Shown piece after piece: positions 45,401-63,304 of a stretch of 64,000 nt of DNA. This DNA is from Pogonophryne albipinna (lineage: Eukaryota > Chordata > Actinopteri > Perciformes > Artedidraconidae): NCBI GenBank assembly GCA_028583405.1, contig CM053246.1, forward strand, positions 29,196,709 to 29,260,708, in the 5' to 3' direction. A program made the position numbers and the translations under genes. Within the stretch, counting starts at the first letter, position 1; each line of letters opens with the position of its first letter. The notes below the pieces were generated by a model that was given only the letters and a program-made list of their open reading frames with translations, was not told the origin of the DNA and ran no database searches.

Positions 45401-46241
45401 TGCCAGGGAGATGGCGGCGACCTTTGCTCGGCTCTGTCAGCAGGTGGATCAGACGCAGAAAGAGCTGGAGGCTGAAATCCGCCAACTGACAGCCAAAATA
45501 GATCAGCTGGAGACGGTCCAGAGCCACTCCAAGATCCTGAGGTCAGTGAGGTCCCCATCTCATGAAGGGTGGGGGGGGTCTACTCTGAGGGACAGTCTAC
45601 TCTGAGGGACATGCATGCCTTGGTTATGTGAATTATACTACAGAGCTGGAGACAATCAAACCCTTCTTCCACAATTTGCCGAATTTTCCAGACATGCTGA
45701 AGAACTAGGTGTTTCTTTGTTGTTGTTGTTGTTTTAGCTTAGGTAGCATCATTCTGCACACAGTAAACAGACTCACAGTTTAAGGAGAGATTCATTGATT
45801 TAATTGTATATGAACATATGTGGTTGTTGTAGGATAAAGTACCTGTGTAATTTAGGATACTGTCACTGGCAGTTTTCAGCTTTTCTTTTAGTCATATATA
45901 GTCGGATAATAGTAAATTAGTTCTTGAAACAAGTATATTAGGAACATCTAAACAGTTATTATTTTACTTATTTACTTTTATTCTTGAAAGGCCTATGTAA
46001 TTTGTAATTTATGTTTGGCAAAAAGGCAACTATTAAGTTATTATATAAGTGAAGTAACCTCATTATTTAGAGAATTCAGATGTTACGCAGCAGCCCTGCA
46101 AATGAACAGTTTAAATAAACCGGTTCAGATGAAATTGGTCCAGATCTGACATGTGTTTGTTTCCACTGCAGACATAAAGCCACAGATCTGGAGAAACAGT
46201 TGGAGGCGTTCACATACGAGTACCTGCAGCCTCAGCAGTGA
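30469..46241 (+). CDS. mfn1: Mitofusin-1, mitochondrial fusion GTPase
   Basis: Mitofusins are dynamin-superfamily GTPases that tether and fuse mitochondrial outer membranes. Seventeen coding exons join in phase to 757 aa: 30469-30616, 31306-31441, 31999-32161, 32998-33122, 33507-33615, 34413-34520, 35591-35744, 36210-36277, 38220-38341, 38686-38812, 40275-40379, 40481-40583, 41735-41961, 42400-42576, 44264-44460, 45407-45541 and 46172-46241. The GTPase domain has P-loop GRTSNGKS (94-101, Lys100), the G3 motif DSPG (190-193) and NNRWD (248-252). Coiled-coil HR1 follows ([18 protein letters not shown]). A paired membrane segment lies at about 612-645, and C-terminal HR2 contains [19 protein letters not shown]1-type residues ([20 protein letters not shown] and DSPGTDVT, not DSPGIDVT) separate it from MFN2. 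ATG at 30469 is in an ACACCATGG context. Several introns carry DNA transposons. Confidence 0.96.
30645..31118. mobile_element. TACTTTTACTT-type dispersed teleost repeat
   Basis: It begins AAAGTACATTTACTCAAGC about 30 bases after the exon donor and ends GTACTTCTTCCACCTC. In between are TACTTGAGTATTTCCATG, CTTTACTTCTACTCC, CAACAGTATATAATGTA and TTTTGTATGCAGGACTTTTA. This layout matches a repeat very common in percomorph fish; I recall the consensus but not a secure class. It sits in the mfn1 intron between the first two coding exons. Confidence 0.75.
34585..35503 (+). mobile_element. Internally deleted Tc1/mariner element
   Basis: A 919-bp element in an mfn1 intron is flanked by TA on both sides (34583-34584 and 35504-35505). 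The first and last 33 bases are perfect inverted repeats starting CAGTTGCAAGAAAAAGTATG. An internal copy, GGAAAAAGTATGTGAACCCC at about 34782-34801, is a direct repeat of the outer end, giving the IR/DR layout of fish Tc1 elements. The transposase ORF starts at 34966 ([14 protein letters not shown]) and runs through the helix-turn-helix domains to the first catalytic Asp (ILWTDETK). It then jumps straight into the right terminal repeat, so the other two catalytic residues are deleted. Confidence 0.93.
34966..35529 (+). pseudogene. Tc1 transposase, C-terminal half deleted
   Basis: About 170 residues of Tc1 transposase remain: two helix-turn-helix DNA-binding units with a basic linker (SGRPVK, GRTPRRK) and the first Asp of the DDE triad. 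The reading frame then passes into the right inverted repeat and ends in flanking intron. The DNA-binding part is free of stops, so a binding-only product is conceivable, but expression is not shown. Confidence 0.85.
36885..36962. repeat. 21-bp tandem repeat, three copies
   Basis: The unit CAATCACTGTGCATCCCCGAC occurs nearly three times in a row in an mfn1 intron, the last copy truncated after CAATCACTGTGC. Confidence 0.9.
39320..40142 (+). mobile_element. hAT element with transposase remnant
   Basis: The ends TAGGGATGTAACGATA and TATCGTTACATCCCTA are perfect 16-bp inverted repeats. The 8-bp ACATTTAC flanks both (39312-39319 and 40143-40150), a perfect hAT duplication. Inside, 39660-39874 encodes the C-terminal hAT dimerisation region ([20 protein letters not shown], then [16 protein letters not shown]). 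Only this tail remains. Near 39410-39560 a poly-T tract and CTTTATTTAACCAGATGGTC, then CCCATTGAGATC, look like a second dispersed repeat inserted within the element. Located in the mfn1 intron 38813-40274. Confidence 0.9.
39660..39874 (+). pseudogene. hAT transposase C-terminal fragment
   Basis: This fragment of roughly 70 residues matches the hAT C-terminal dimerisation domain: the [11 protein letters not shown] core, then V(V)STAGDIV and [15 protein letters not shown]. The RNase-H catalytic part and BED zinc finger are missing. A reading frame extending back to 39503 runs through unrelated repeat sequence and should not be taken as the original protein. Confidence 0.85.
42641..43250. mobile_element. 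GC-rich MITE-like element, Harbinger-type ends
   Basis: A GC- and CpG-rich block within an AT-rich mfn1 intron starts GGCCCAGACACACCAAGACG and ends GACACC-bearing sequence CAGTTTGGTGTGG, so CACACCAA is inverted at the two ends. Subterminal CGTCCGTCG and GTCCGTCGGGACG motifs recur. The composition step and inverted edges suggest a non-autonomous DNA element, probably PIF/Harbinger-like. No target duplication was resolved. Confidence 0.5.
43487..44104. mobile_element. MITE with ~55-bp inverted repeats
   Basis: The left arm GGTAGATATGGTGCAAAATG, GAGAGCTTGTAAAACCT and ATGTGAGCAC (43496-43545) is inverted at 44043-44096 with only a few mismatches. Further inside, CACTTGCAGAAAAA at 43577 pairs with TTTTTTCTGCAAGT near 44010-44023, so pairing extends beyond 80 bp with gaps. 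The interior has no coding potential. It lies in the same mfn1 intron as the element at 42641. Confidence 0.85.
45575..45611. repeat. 20-bp tandem duplication
   Basis: TCTACTCTGAGGGACA is present twice in tandem, 34 bases after the splice donor at 45541, after a G9 run. Confidence 0.85.
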
Positions 46242-48175
46242 GCGGCTCCTCCTCCTCCACCTCCACAGTTTGATTCTTGTTGAGCCAATCATTCCTCAGC
46301 CTCACAGCGCCGGCCCCCCTCCCCTGAACTACTCCACAGACTCTGTGTGGACAGTAGTGCTGGAAAGATCAATGGATGCATTTTGGGCTATCAACCAAAA
46401 TGAAATATATAGGTATTTTGATAATCAATGAAAGGTTAGTCATTTATAAGGCAAGAATACCAAACTTCTGCTGCTTCTAAAGTATGAAGGGTTTGTCCTT
46501 TTGTGTCATTTGTAAAAATGTAATATTTTTTTGATTTTTGGGCTAATGCTCATTTCTCTCTTTTTGACATTTTGTAGACTAATCAAGGAAAAAAAAGAAC
46601 ATTTGGTAATGGAAATAATCTGTAGTTTCACTCTTGGTAGACAGAGCGAAAAAAGGCCCAGTCCCAACAGTATTTTCCTCCCCTCAGCCAGACAGGTGTT
46701 GCCTACAAAACTGCAGTGAACCATTGTAAACAAAACTGCCTGTAAAACAAAGAAACGTGGACTCACAGACGCTCCTAAAGGTGGCAATTTAATCTCGGTC
46801 GGTGGGAAAGCTACCGGTCGGGTGCTACATTTGACACTAACGTGCTTCTAACTGTGAATATGCCTTTTTTGACTAATGTTTTGAGTAAATGAAGTTTGAG
46901 TGTATGTTAGATTGTACATGCATCTGTTCGGGCACATGAAAAATAAATATATTTAATAGAAAAAGAGAAATGTTTTTTTTCTTCATCATAAGGACCTAGT
47001 ATACATTTGAATTGAAAGGGGAAAGCATGTCTTTAGCAAACTGTTGGTTAATGTTATATTTTCTAACCTTTCAAACTGTATAGATTCAAAGATTTGGAAA
47101 TCCTCATATTTTATAATATTTTATTTATATCCATTAGACTTCTAATGACAAGTACACCAGTCTCCACTTTGTATATCTGTCTGCTTCTTTTTTTCTTTTT
47201 TTTTAATGTGTGTTGAAATACCTCCAGATTTACCCGATTGTATTAAATCTGCCACAATCTTAAACTTGCTTTGTGTTCATTATTGGGAAGACTTTATTAG
47301 CGTTATGGAGAATTCCAGCGGCACAACTTTTCATATTTTGCATGAGGACCCCCTGCATGTGCTGTATTACAGTTGATGGCAGTGCACTAACAATAGCAGC
47401 AAAGAAGACTACTTCTGGCAAGCAAATATGTAACTGGTGCACAATTTAAAATGATTTAGAAAATGGCATGGCATATGTAGAAGAAAATGCGTTCAACATG
47501 TTTGTTGGACATTAAGTCAACACAAAATCCTATGTCAGATAAACAATGTTGAAAATATTTCACCATATTTAAGTCTCAATTTCTGACCTGTGCTTTATCT
47601 CATGATAGAAATGTGTTTTTTATTCAATAGATAAAGAGCACCGATGTCCATGACCTTATGCAACTACTTGTTATTCATTCAACAGCTCTAAAACTAATCT
47701 ACCATCCTATTCAGTGGGATAGTGTTTTATATTAGGATCTTAATCTTCTGAACAGTGCACCTATGCAAAAGGAAAGTAGCCCTGTAGGTAAAATCATGTG
47801 GATGTTGCATCGTACAGGCGGAGAAGGTTTGCACCAACTGCAGTCAGTGATGGTTAGTGCATTTGTTATCCTTTTAAAAATATTTTTCCATGTGTTGATA
47901 TTAAGTAATCGCATATAAATACATTTCAGTTTTTGTCTTTTGCCGCAACCATAAGTATGTTTCTAAACTGTAAAAACATTTTTATTTGCACAGAGCTGAC
48001 TCTTCTGCCAACATGTGTAAAAAAGCTTGTAGTTTAATGTTAAGCACCAAAATCAGAATTACTAGTTATCCTGTCCTATTCGGTGTGAATTTTCTCCTCA
48101 AACGGTTGTTTCTTCTTGAATAAAACTTGTTTAAACGTATTTATACAAAAGTGGATATAATGTTAATAAAGTTTT
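46242..48175 (+). terminator. mfn1 3'UTR with alternative poly(A) signals
   Basis: Downstream of the TGA at 46239, AATAAA hexamers occur at about 46942, 48119 and 48165. Use of the last would give a 3'UTR of about 1.95 kb, ending close to the opposite gene's 3' end. No introns or ORFs are convincing here. Inferred from motifs. Confidence 0.55.
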
Positions 48176-48884
48176 TTTTAGACATTTGTATACAGTCTAC
48201 ATTTCTGTAACAAAGGAAATTAGTCAAAATGTGTATTCTTGGTTAGAAGCTTTTTATTGGTTACAATAACTCATGGCAACATATCAGTATCACCAAGCCA
48301 CTGTACAAATACAAAAAAAAGGTCTGGTGTGAAAAAGACTATAAAAATTATTCCATAACAAGTGATTATAATTTCACACAATAGCACTGTAAGAGAATTA
48401 TCATGGCACCAAGTCCCTGGTCTTTACTGGCTTAAAACATAAAACAATAAATAAAATCAAAGAAAATGTCAGAACAGTAGGTTGTAGAGTGAAAGGGCAG
48501 TGCATTATTTTGTGATGGTGCTGTGGTGGTGATCATGTGACATAAGCAATTAAAGTGGTGTCTCATTGAATCAGGAGACTTTACATTTGTCATATCCAAA
48601 TATTAAACCTGGAGAGTTATGCAAATGTAGTCGTCACAAATATCGACACTGTTACACCAACAGGCGGATTCAATGGCTCCTTATCAGTTGTGTAGTTATA
48701 AACTGGAGGAGACTTCAGGTAAATACAACTAATGTGAAATTAAAAGAAGTCAAGCACCTTTTTGATTAATGAGTGAACTGCACAGGCACGTAGAAGTGTT
48801 ACTAGTCCAGGTTCCAGCGGCTAATACTGCTGAATTACACACAGAGCCAGGACATGATTTCCTGCTGAATATCGCTGGCAGGGT

Positions 48885-49360
48885 TTATTGGAATATTTTT
48901 TGAGATTTGGGAAAAGATGCTTAGATCCTTACGGAGGAGTTAGGAAAGATACCGCTTCATGTCTGTCCATTAACGAGACATTTAAAAAAGCTTCTGCTAG
49001 CTGCCGGTTAGCTTAGCTTAACGATTGGAAACTGAGAAACAGTTAGCCTGGCTCTGACCAACAGTTACAATTCCTGCCTGTCTCTGAATCTAAAACAAAA
49101 AGAATATCTTGTTTATTAAATATGTAAAATGATAATTCGCCATTCAGAATAGTTCTGGCAACTCTCCTTTTCACACTTTGGTTTTAAGATATTGAATGTT
49201 AACGAGTGAGCTTCATTAGCCAGGCTAGCTGTTTCCAGTCTTTGTGCTAAGCTAACAGACTGCTTATTGTTGTGGCCTTATATTTAACGGAAAGATATGA
49301 GAGTGATCGTCCCATCTAACTGCCAGAAAGCAAACATTTCCCACAATATTAAAACAATTC
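48885..49360. repeat. Fold-back element with GCTAAGCTAA arms
   Basis: The left arm contains CTAGCTGCCGGTTAGCTTAG and GAAACAGTTAGCCTGGCT; the right arm, AGCCAGGCTAGCTGTTTCC and GTGCTAAGCTAACAG, is its inverted relative. Outside these, CATGTCTGTCCATTAA on the left matches the inverse of TTTAACGGAAAGATATGA on the right. The arms are about 170 bp with a loop of about 130 bp. The GCTAGCTGTTTCC module is a widespread percomorph repeat in my memory. Confidence 0.75.
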
Positions 49361-50925
49361 CTCTTAAAATACATGTTGTCATCTTTATATGGGGGACACT
49401 TTTCATGTCCGCTGATTGATATAGAAACTTCACTCTAATAAGCACTTTTATAACACTTTGGGATACAAAAACCCATCTTTAGATTTTAGCAGCCCACCGG
49501 TTTGATCAAACAACATCCTGGGTGTAAAATCAGATACTGACATGAATTTAATTTGTGGATATGCAGAAGGCTGGCACTTGAGTAAAGTGAGCAATGTTGG
49601 TTTTTTTGTCACATTGACTTAGTTTTCAGTTCACAGCTCAGGGTCTGTGGATAACATTGGCACAAATGAGGAAGTAACACGTAGATCTATATGTTATCCA
49701 CATACATCAGCAAATCGTCCCCTAATCCCTCCCCTCCCCCCCCCACACACACCTCAACACTGATATGCAATACATATCACATCCTACACACCCCAAAGAT
49801 ATTCTCAGGCTAAAAACTATAACGGTTATTTTTAACATTCTCTCAAAATTGATTCATCAATGCAAAGCCAGGGAGAAGCAGCAAAAACATTTAAAAACAA
49901 AAAAGGTCACTAGAATCAAGCTATGCCAAAAGAGGGGTTTCATTGATAGCCGACTGAACCTAAATAAATACTACAAACTGTACGGTAGTATTAGAAAGTA
50001 GAATTGTATAAAGAGTGATGTAGAAACACTTTAAGAAGCAGTATAGAGCTGCATGTGGTCGCTGTGGTTTTCTGTAAGCATGCTTTTTAGTGTTCACTAG
50101 TATCAGAATGTGCTTCTATTGGGAAACAAAAAATAATAAGCAATCTCTCTTATTGATAAATCTGTAAAAAGGAATAAGAGGAAAACATTACTGTAGTCGA
50201 TGCTAGTATGACCTTCTATTAGGAATGGTATTGTAAGGCAGAATGGAGACACAATAGTGCCACATCTCACGGGAGCACAAATCCTCCTTTATCTAGCCCA
50301 TTTGGGTCACATGTTTAAATTCAGAGATAGGCACCTGAGACAGCTGATGGATAGGTCCAAATCACATACATTGTTTTTTTTTTTTAATTAAGCATTTAGA
50401 GGAACCAAAATAATGGAAGATGAGAAAAGACTCAAAATCAGAGATAGTACTTCTATGGGTAAATAAGTCACATGTGCTCAATGGTTTACATTTGTACTAC
50501 AGTTCGTGAGTGCATATCTAGCTCTCTACCAAGTGTACATTTCTGTCTACCAAGTGTACTCTATTCACAAGCAATATTTAACAGTTCATAACATGTTTTT
50601 GGTGAGGAAAAAAGAAAGTGTTAAACCATTTTTCTTAAATCTTTTTTTTTTTTTTTTTTTTAAACAGGCTTGTGGTGGCACTGGTGTGATTTCAGAGTGG
50701 CTGACATGATTTCAGTTCCATGTATTCACTTAGTTCACACCCTGTTGACGAGGAAAAGGACTTGATCCTTTGCTTTAAAAAAGGATAAAATGACATGGCA
50801 AACTCTGACCGATATCTTTATTTTGTCCTCTTCATCTTCCCTCTTGTCCCCAGCAGAGTCGCTGCTGTCCTTTATGGTCCTTTAAATATCCTCATGTATT
50901 GACTCTACTTTATGTCCATACAGGC

Positions 50926-50963
50926 CTCAGCACCATTACAGGCCTCAGCACCATTACAGGCTC
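50926..50963. repeat. 18-bp tandem duplication
   Basis: AGGCCTCAGCACCATTAC occurs twice in a row in the probable gnb4 3'UTR. Confidence 0.9.
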
Positions 50964-52318
50964 ACAGGTAGAAATGGCTTCTGCTTCGGGAGAACGCGTC
51001 TCTATGCGATGCTCATCTCTCCAACAGTGTCTTTTGTATGAGGAACTTAGATGCACATCTCGACTAAGGAAAAGTAGATTCTATAGGCCACAGGAGACCG
51101 CAGATATGATGCAAAACCTATATTTGGGACTATTATTGGGTTATCAATCATATCACACAGCTGTTGATTTGCATGGAATGAATGTGGTCTTCAGATATTC
51201 GTGTGGTTAAAACCACAATAAAACACAAGTGGAGGCCAAGGCAGGGCCTCCAGGTAAATAACGTTTTCTATCCTAGCATAAAATTCAACGGTTTCTACTT
51301 TCGAGGTAAAGCTCGACTAGCAGACTTAAAACTTAAAAACACAGCTTGTTTATTTTGACATGCTCCCTTTTATCATTATCACAGCAGTGTGGCGTTTCCT
51401 TTCATATAAAAAGACTGCGTTGAGAAATGCCAGGGGTTGTGTGGTTGAAAAAAAAAAATGCAGAGGATGCATGAATTATGTATACTGCCTGTAACCATAA
51501 TACACATCGAATGAGGAACGTAAGTTTAGCTTGGCCGAATTCTAAGATTTGTTAAATCTTCGTTTGCTGGGCTTGACGAAATCAGCAAGTACCAGAAACA
51601 TTGAAAATGAACGAGAGCAGACTTTTTAGATTCAATGATACGCTGCTGCCTCTTAATTGTCTGACGATCAGTCTGGTACTCACATTGGATAAAATCAGTG
51701 TTTCTGGCATTATGTTTTGTAGTAATGTGAATATGTACACTATAAATAAAACATAAAACTCCCAAAAACATAACAAAAAAACCTCAAGGGTGGGAAATAA
51801 ACTACAAAAATATATACATACACATTATATATGCATATATGATGCATATATACACACATAATGCTATACATATATACTGTCTTTATATATACATTTACAT
51901 ATTACATGCCGACGCTCATCTTGCTTGTTAGTCACGGTAACAGATGCTTTTTATCGCCCCCCCCCCGCACAAGAGAATTGGGCAAAATCTTATATTTTTT
52001 TCCTTCAGTTTTTCACAACTAATCTCTTCTTTTTAAACTTTTGCTTGGCCAACTCTATCGAAAGGTTCCTATATTTGTTTCTGTGTAAAAGTTGGGTAAA
52101 AAAAGAAAAAACGTCACTTGGAAAGTTAGAAAGAGTTGTACTTTCTCACAGGAGGGCAGGTCGCCTGCAGAGAGGAGAACTGGGGGTGAGGTGAGAGGAT
52201 TTGGGCAGACAGTGTGCACCCCTCCGGTCCAGCCCAGCAGATGAGTTGGGACATGTGGCGTGGGGGTGCAGGAGGAAGTAGGCGGGCAGTGATTGAGTAC
52301 AACAGGGAAGATGTTTGT

Positions 52319-59344
<7,026 letters not shown>

Positions 59345-60660
59345 TGTCCCTCTGTGATGTGTTCAGGCCACGCTCCGCTCCAAATCCTTACTGGGCTGGG
59401 AAAACACAAGTGCCTGCACGCATACACACACTCACACACACTCTCAGGCGCACACACGCTTTACCAGCTGACACCTGCAAGACAGAGAAACAGAAATACT
59501 ATGAGTTCAACAGGCAGACGGAGAGTGTGCCTGTTGGATGGGAAGACTTCCATCAGACAAACATAGGTATCCTGTATGGGCTCAGACCAAAGGAGGGTGC
59601 TGCAGAGGGTGGGGCCGGGTGGGGGCCCTGAGGGGGGGCTGGCTCTTCAAACACCCCCAGTGTGGTTCAAAAGGCCATCTGAGCCCGGCTCTGACCTTTC
59701 CTGACTCAATCAGCCTTTTGTGTTATTGCATTGCGCTGTTTACTCGGCCGGCCCCAAAGAGCCTTGAATGTGCGTGATTGTATCTGGAATAATTATTGGA
59801 CAATATATACAAGTACAATTCTATTGTTATAGTAAACATATTGCAAATATTAATGTGTGTGTGAGTGTGTGTGCATACATTATGTGAGCATTTACTTTAA
59901 TGTGCGTCTAGTTAAGGTATGCCATGTATTTGAACGCGCACGTATGAGTGGGTTTGTGTGTGCGCAAATGCCTCTTCCTTTACCTTGGGGAGCCTGAATG
60001 TGGGTCACAGAGCACTTAGACACTCCTCAGTAATGTTTGGACCGCCCCCCCCCCCCCCACCGCTCATTTTCCAGTCCTTTTTTTTACAGTCTGCTGTCCA
60101 GAAGTCTAACCCTCTGAGATTACATTTTCAGTTCCATTTTCTATAATTCAACAATTACACCAGCCCTTACTCTCCACAGGAAGTCATGCTAATGCGAAGA
60201 GGAGGTTGTTTGTGCGTTATCCTCATTTTTGCAGGTTTTAAAACCCATTGTGATCCACTTACTTAATCACCACAAAAGAGAAACCAAAATCATTATACAT
60301 ACAAGTAACTAAGACAATGATTTGATGCTTGCGCTGCTACCTATTGTCTCTTAAAGTGACACTATGAATGTGTGAAAAGCTGCTGTTTTAGATTCTTGGT
60401 TCCCTTGGTCTGACCATTGTGCCTCTGCTCTGCACTAGAGAGGATGCTTTGGCCTGCTCATTGAGGACCGTAGTCTCAGCCAGGGAAGTCTTTGACAGTA
60501 ATGAGGCATCAGGGGCTGCAGCGTTGCAATGCTTTCAGCTGCCCGGAGGTGACGTCACTCTCTCCTCCGGCTGACGCAACCACCCTGAAGAGAGGCTCTC
60601 ACACGTCAGCTCGCCTGTGATGTGCTGCTGATGACTGCCATGGATCTATTATACGGTATG
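59345..60660 (-). promoter_or_regulatory. gnb4 5'UTR, first intron and candidate promoter
   Basis: 5'UTR sequence runs to the acceptor at 59474. Further upstream a perfect cAMP-response palindrome TGACGTCA lies at 60550-60557 in a GC-richer segment (CCGGAGG, CTCCTCCGGCTGACGCAACC). This would suit a promoter and noncoding first exon, but no donor was confidently matched. Inferred. Confidence 0.35.
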
Positions 60661-63115
60661 CCTCTGAAATCTGCCACGTCACACATAGCGCCTTGTGGAC
60701 TACCAAAACACCCGATATGACCTTCTATACTTAATGTTTTTAATCAATGTTTTCCACCAGGGGCTTGTGTAGTGAAAGGCAACAGCGCACATGAGAAAGA
60801 TAAGGTAGAAAATGATGCAGGTGTGATGGAGTTAGACGCAGAAAACGATGATGTGTTGTAGTGCTTTCGGATACAACCGACAGCTCTGGTTTTAGTGCTT
60901 CATGACTTGTCTTAACGTGTGTGTGCACTAAGGTTAAGTCATTTAGAAACCAAAACCGGTCATTCATTCCTTCTTTAGTAAAAACAACGCACATCAACCA
61001 TAGCCAGCAGAAGCTGTCACACAGTTAAATGGTCCCTACCAAAGGACTAGATACAGTTTACCTTCCACAATAACAGATGTAAAACTTTGTGAGCCGTGTG
61101 CCTTTTCCCTAGACTGGAGCCATGCAGCCAGCCGGGCCGACGCAGGCCCAGATCAAGGCACACGATCAGGGTGACAAAGACAGAGCTGTGTGTTGGAGCT
61201 GCCTATTGTTTAGAGCAGGGTGCCAGCTACAGTAGTTAGAGCTGCTTGGCACCACCGCACTTGGGTCTCTGAGACAGGCCATGGGAGGCTAGAACTGCTA
61301 CAGCTCTTATGACACCAAACAACCACCCAACATGTTCAGCCTCACACTGGAGCTCCCTGCAGCAGGGAAATATTGAGTGTGTGAACTGTGACTGACCGCT
61401 GACATCTGCATTTAAGTGCGTGGATGCATAAAGGCAGATACAGGGATATTGGTAAGGGCTTTGCTGAATGCATTCTGGCTGCTATTGAGGATCTCTTCTA
61501 TAAGTCCGAGATAGATGGAGAAAAACGCAAACAATACGCCCTTAAATCACCTGTTGAATATACATATCTGTATTTAATACACTGGTCAATGAAAATAACT
61601 GGCTTTAATTAAAGAATATAGTAGTCTCATAACCTCTATCAGCAACTATCATAAAACTTAAAAAGTTATCCGTAATGATTTAAAGACTTATCAATACTTT
61701 TCCAAGTGCACCACAATAAGAAGGAAAGATAACCCGAACATTTATAAAAGAAACTGAGAAATTCACGACAATTAAAAAACACACAAATAAATATTTCAGT
61801 TTTAAAATATCAATATTATTATAAGAATCTAGGCCGCTTGAAATAAAGTTGAAATGGTATTTGTATGACCCGATTCATTTATCAATGAATTACAAACTAT
61901 TTTGGGCAATCTTCACGGCTTCCAGTTTTAAAACGCTAATAGTTGCTATTTAATAGTACACTGGATCTTTATCCTAGAATTAATTAAGGAAGTAGTTGGA
62001 AGATGTATTGCCCTATAAGAAGATTGCTTATACTAGTGTTGTATGCAAGAAGTTTTTACATCTTGTTCAGCTGCTGCACATCCTCATACGTTTAAATCCA
62101 GGTAAAAAAGTGACTGTAAAAACAATATGTTTATCACACTGGCCTGCAACCTTCCACTTTCATACCACTCAGAGAGAGAGAGATCTCCCTGTGTGTTTCT
62201 CTTTCTGTCTGACTTCTCTATAGTAAGTTAAGTCAGTCAAAAGTCAATAGTGTCTGGTTCCAATAATGAAGCTTGCCCACATTATATTTGTTACCGGAGA
62301 CACTGTCGCTCCAGTGTGTGTCTCTGCTGGCTCAATGATAGCTCGTACACAAGTGAAAACATACAACCATAAAGAGAGTAAAAGAGACACCTGGAGAGGA
62401 TTCTTATTAGATAACACTCATTGGCAGGTTTTTAAATTAAATGTGTCAATGAGACATTCTGCTTCTCCAGGGTCACATACAGTAGAAAGTCAGTCACATC
62501 TGCCTCCATCATGAACAAATACTGAGCAGCGGGGGGTGCAGGCAGTGCAGCTGCACCCAGAGCCACAGGGGCCCAACAACATGAAATGGTCAGGAAGTTA
62601 AGGAATTAACAATACGCACTGCCAGGTCTAATCAAATGATTACACAATGGTCCACTGTGAGCACTTAATACCAGCATTTACAGCAAGGTCATAATATTTA
62701 TCAATCCCATATTCTATTAATTGTAAACAGTTATTATGTTACATGCAAAGTGAGGGATTTTGCTCTCTTAGTTGAAAATGTATTGGAATATCTTACTGGT
62801 TTTGACCATATCTGTTCATAAGTGTAACGATTGCGTTTTATTTGTAATAAATATTTGAACTCAATGCTCCAACATTAGCCATATTTTTCATTTTTATTAA
62901 ACAAAAATCTGATTCTTAACAGTACATTATCAGTGTATTTGCAAATGTATGATACATACAGCTAGAAGATACTGCATATGTTCAGGTATTCATTAAATGA
63001 TCGCATTTAAACTTTGTTGACATCTTAAATAACATTTTAAAAACATTTACCTACGCCTGATCCTGCCCACATCTAACAGGCGATTAATGAGTGTGTGTAC
63101 TGAATCCAAATGATG
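60661..63115. other. Intergenic, no gene recognised
   Basis: AT-rich sequence with no conserved exon in either strand. A short GC-rich GGGGGGTGCAGGCAGTGCAG block at 62530-62575 may be a repeat edge. Reading frames here (for example 61424-61612) lack family resemblance. Confidence 0.5.
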
Positions 63116-63120
63116 GCTCT

Positions 63121-63304
63121 GGCCGTTTCTCAATGTCGAGTAAACCTGCTGAAGAGCCACTATTTCAAGTATACTACGTCATCGAGTGGCACCGAAGGAC
63201 TGTTTAAATGCATGTTAAATGCCCAGCATTCTGCGCCACTCGATGACGTAGTATACTTGAAATAGTGGCTCTGCTGCAGGTATACTCGACATTGAGAAAC
63301 GGCC
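63121..63304. mobile_element. 184-bp MITE, near-palindromic
   Basis: Arms of about 70 bp at 63121-63190 (GGCCGTTTCTCAATGTCGAG onward) and 63235-63304 are near-perfect inverses, including CTACGTCATCGAGTGGC and its mirror. The loop is about 44 bases. The terminal motif GGCCGTTTCTCAATG is typical of a transposon end. The element is small enough to be a MITE and would form a stable hairpin. No clear target duplication was found. Confidence 0.88.

Larger units (their letters stand above)
48235..52318 (-). other. Probable gnb4 3'UTR
   Basis: The roughly 4 kb between the gnb4 stop (52319) and a minus-strand AATAAA at 48249-48254 shows no exon. Vertebrate GNB4 transcripts are known for long 3'UTRs, so most of this is likely UTR. 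It includes a fold-back repeat (48885-49360), a T22 run (50642-50661), an 18-bp tandem repeat (50926-50962) and an AT-rich TATATA-type tract (51815-51900). Confidence 0.5.

Noticed and set aside
61424..62514. Short reading frames in the right-hand intergenic DNA
   Set aside because: No splice partners, no conserved motifs, and length within random expectation.
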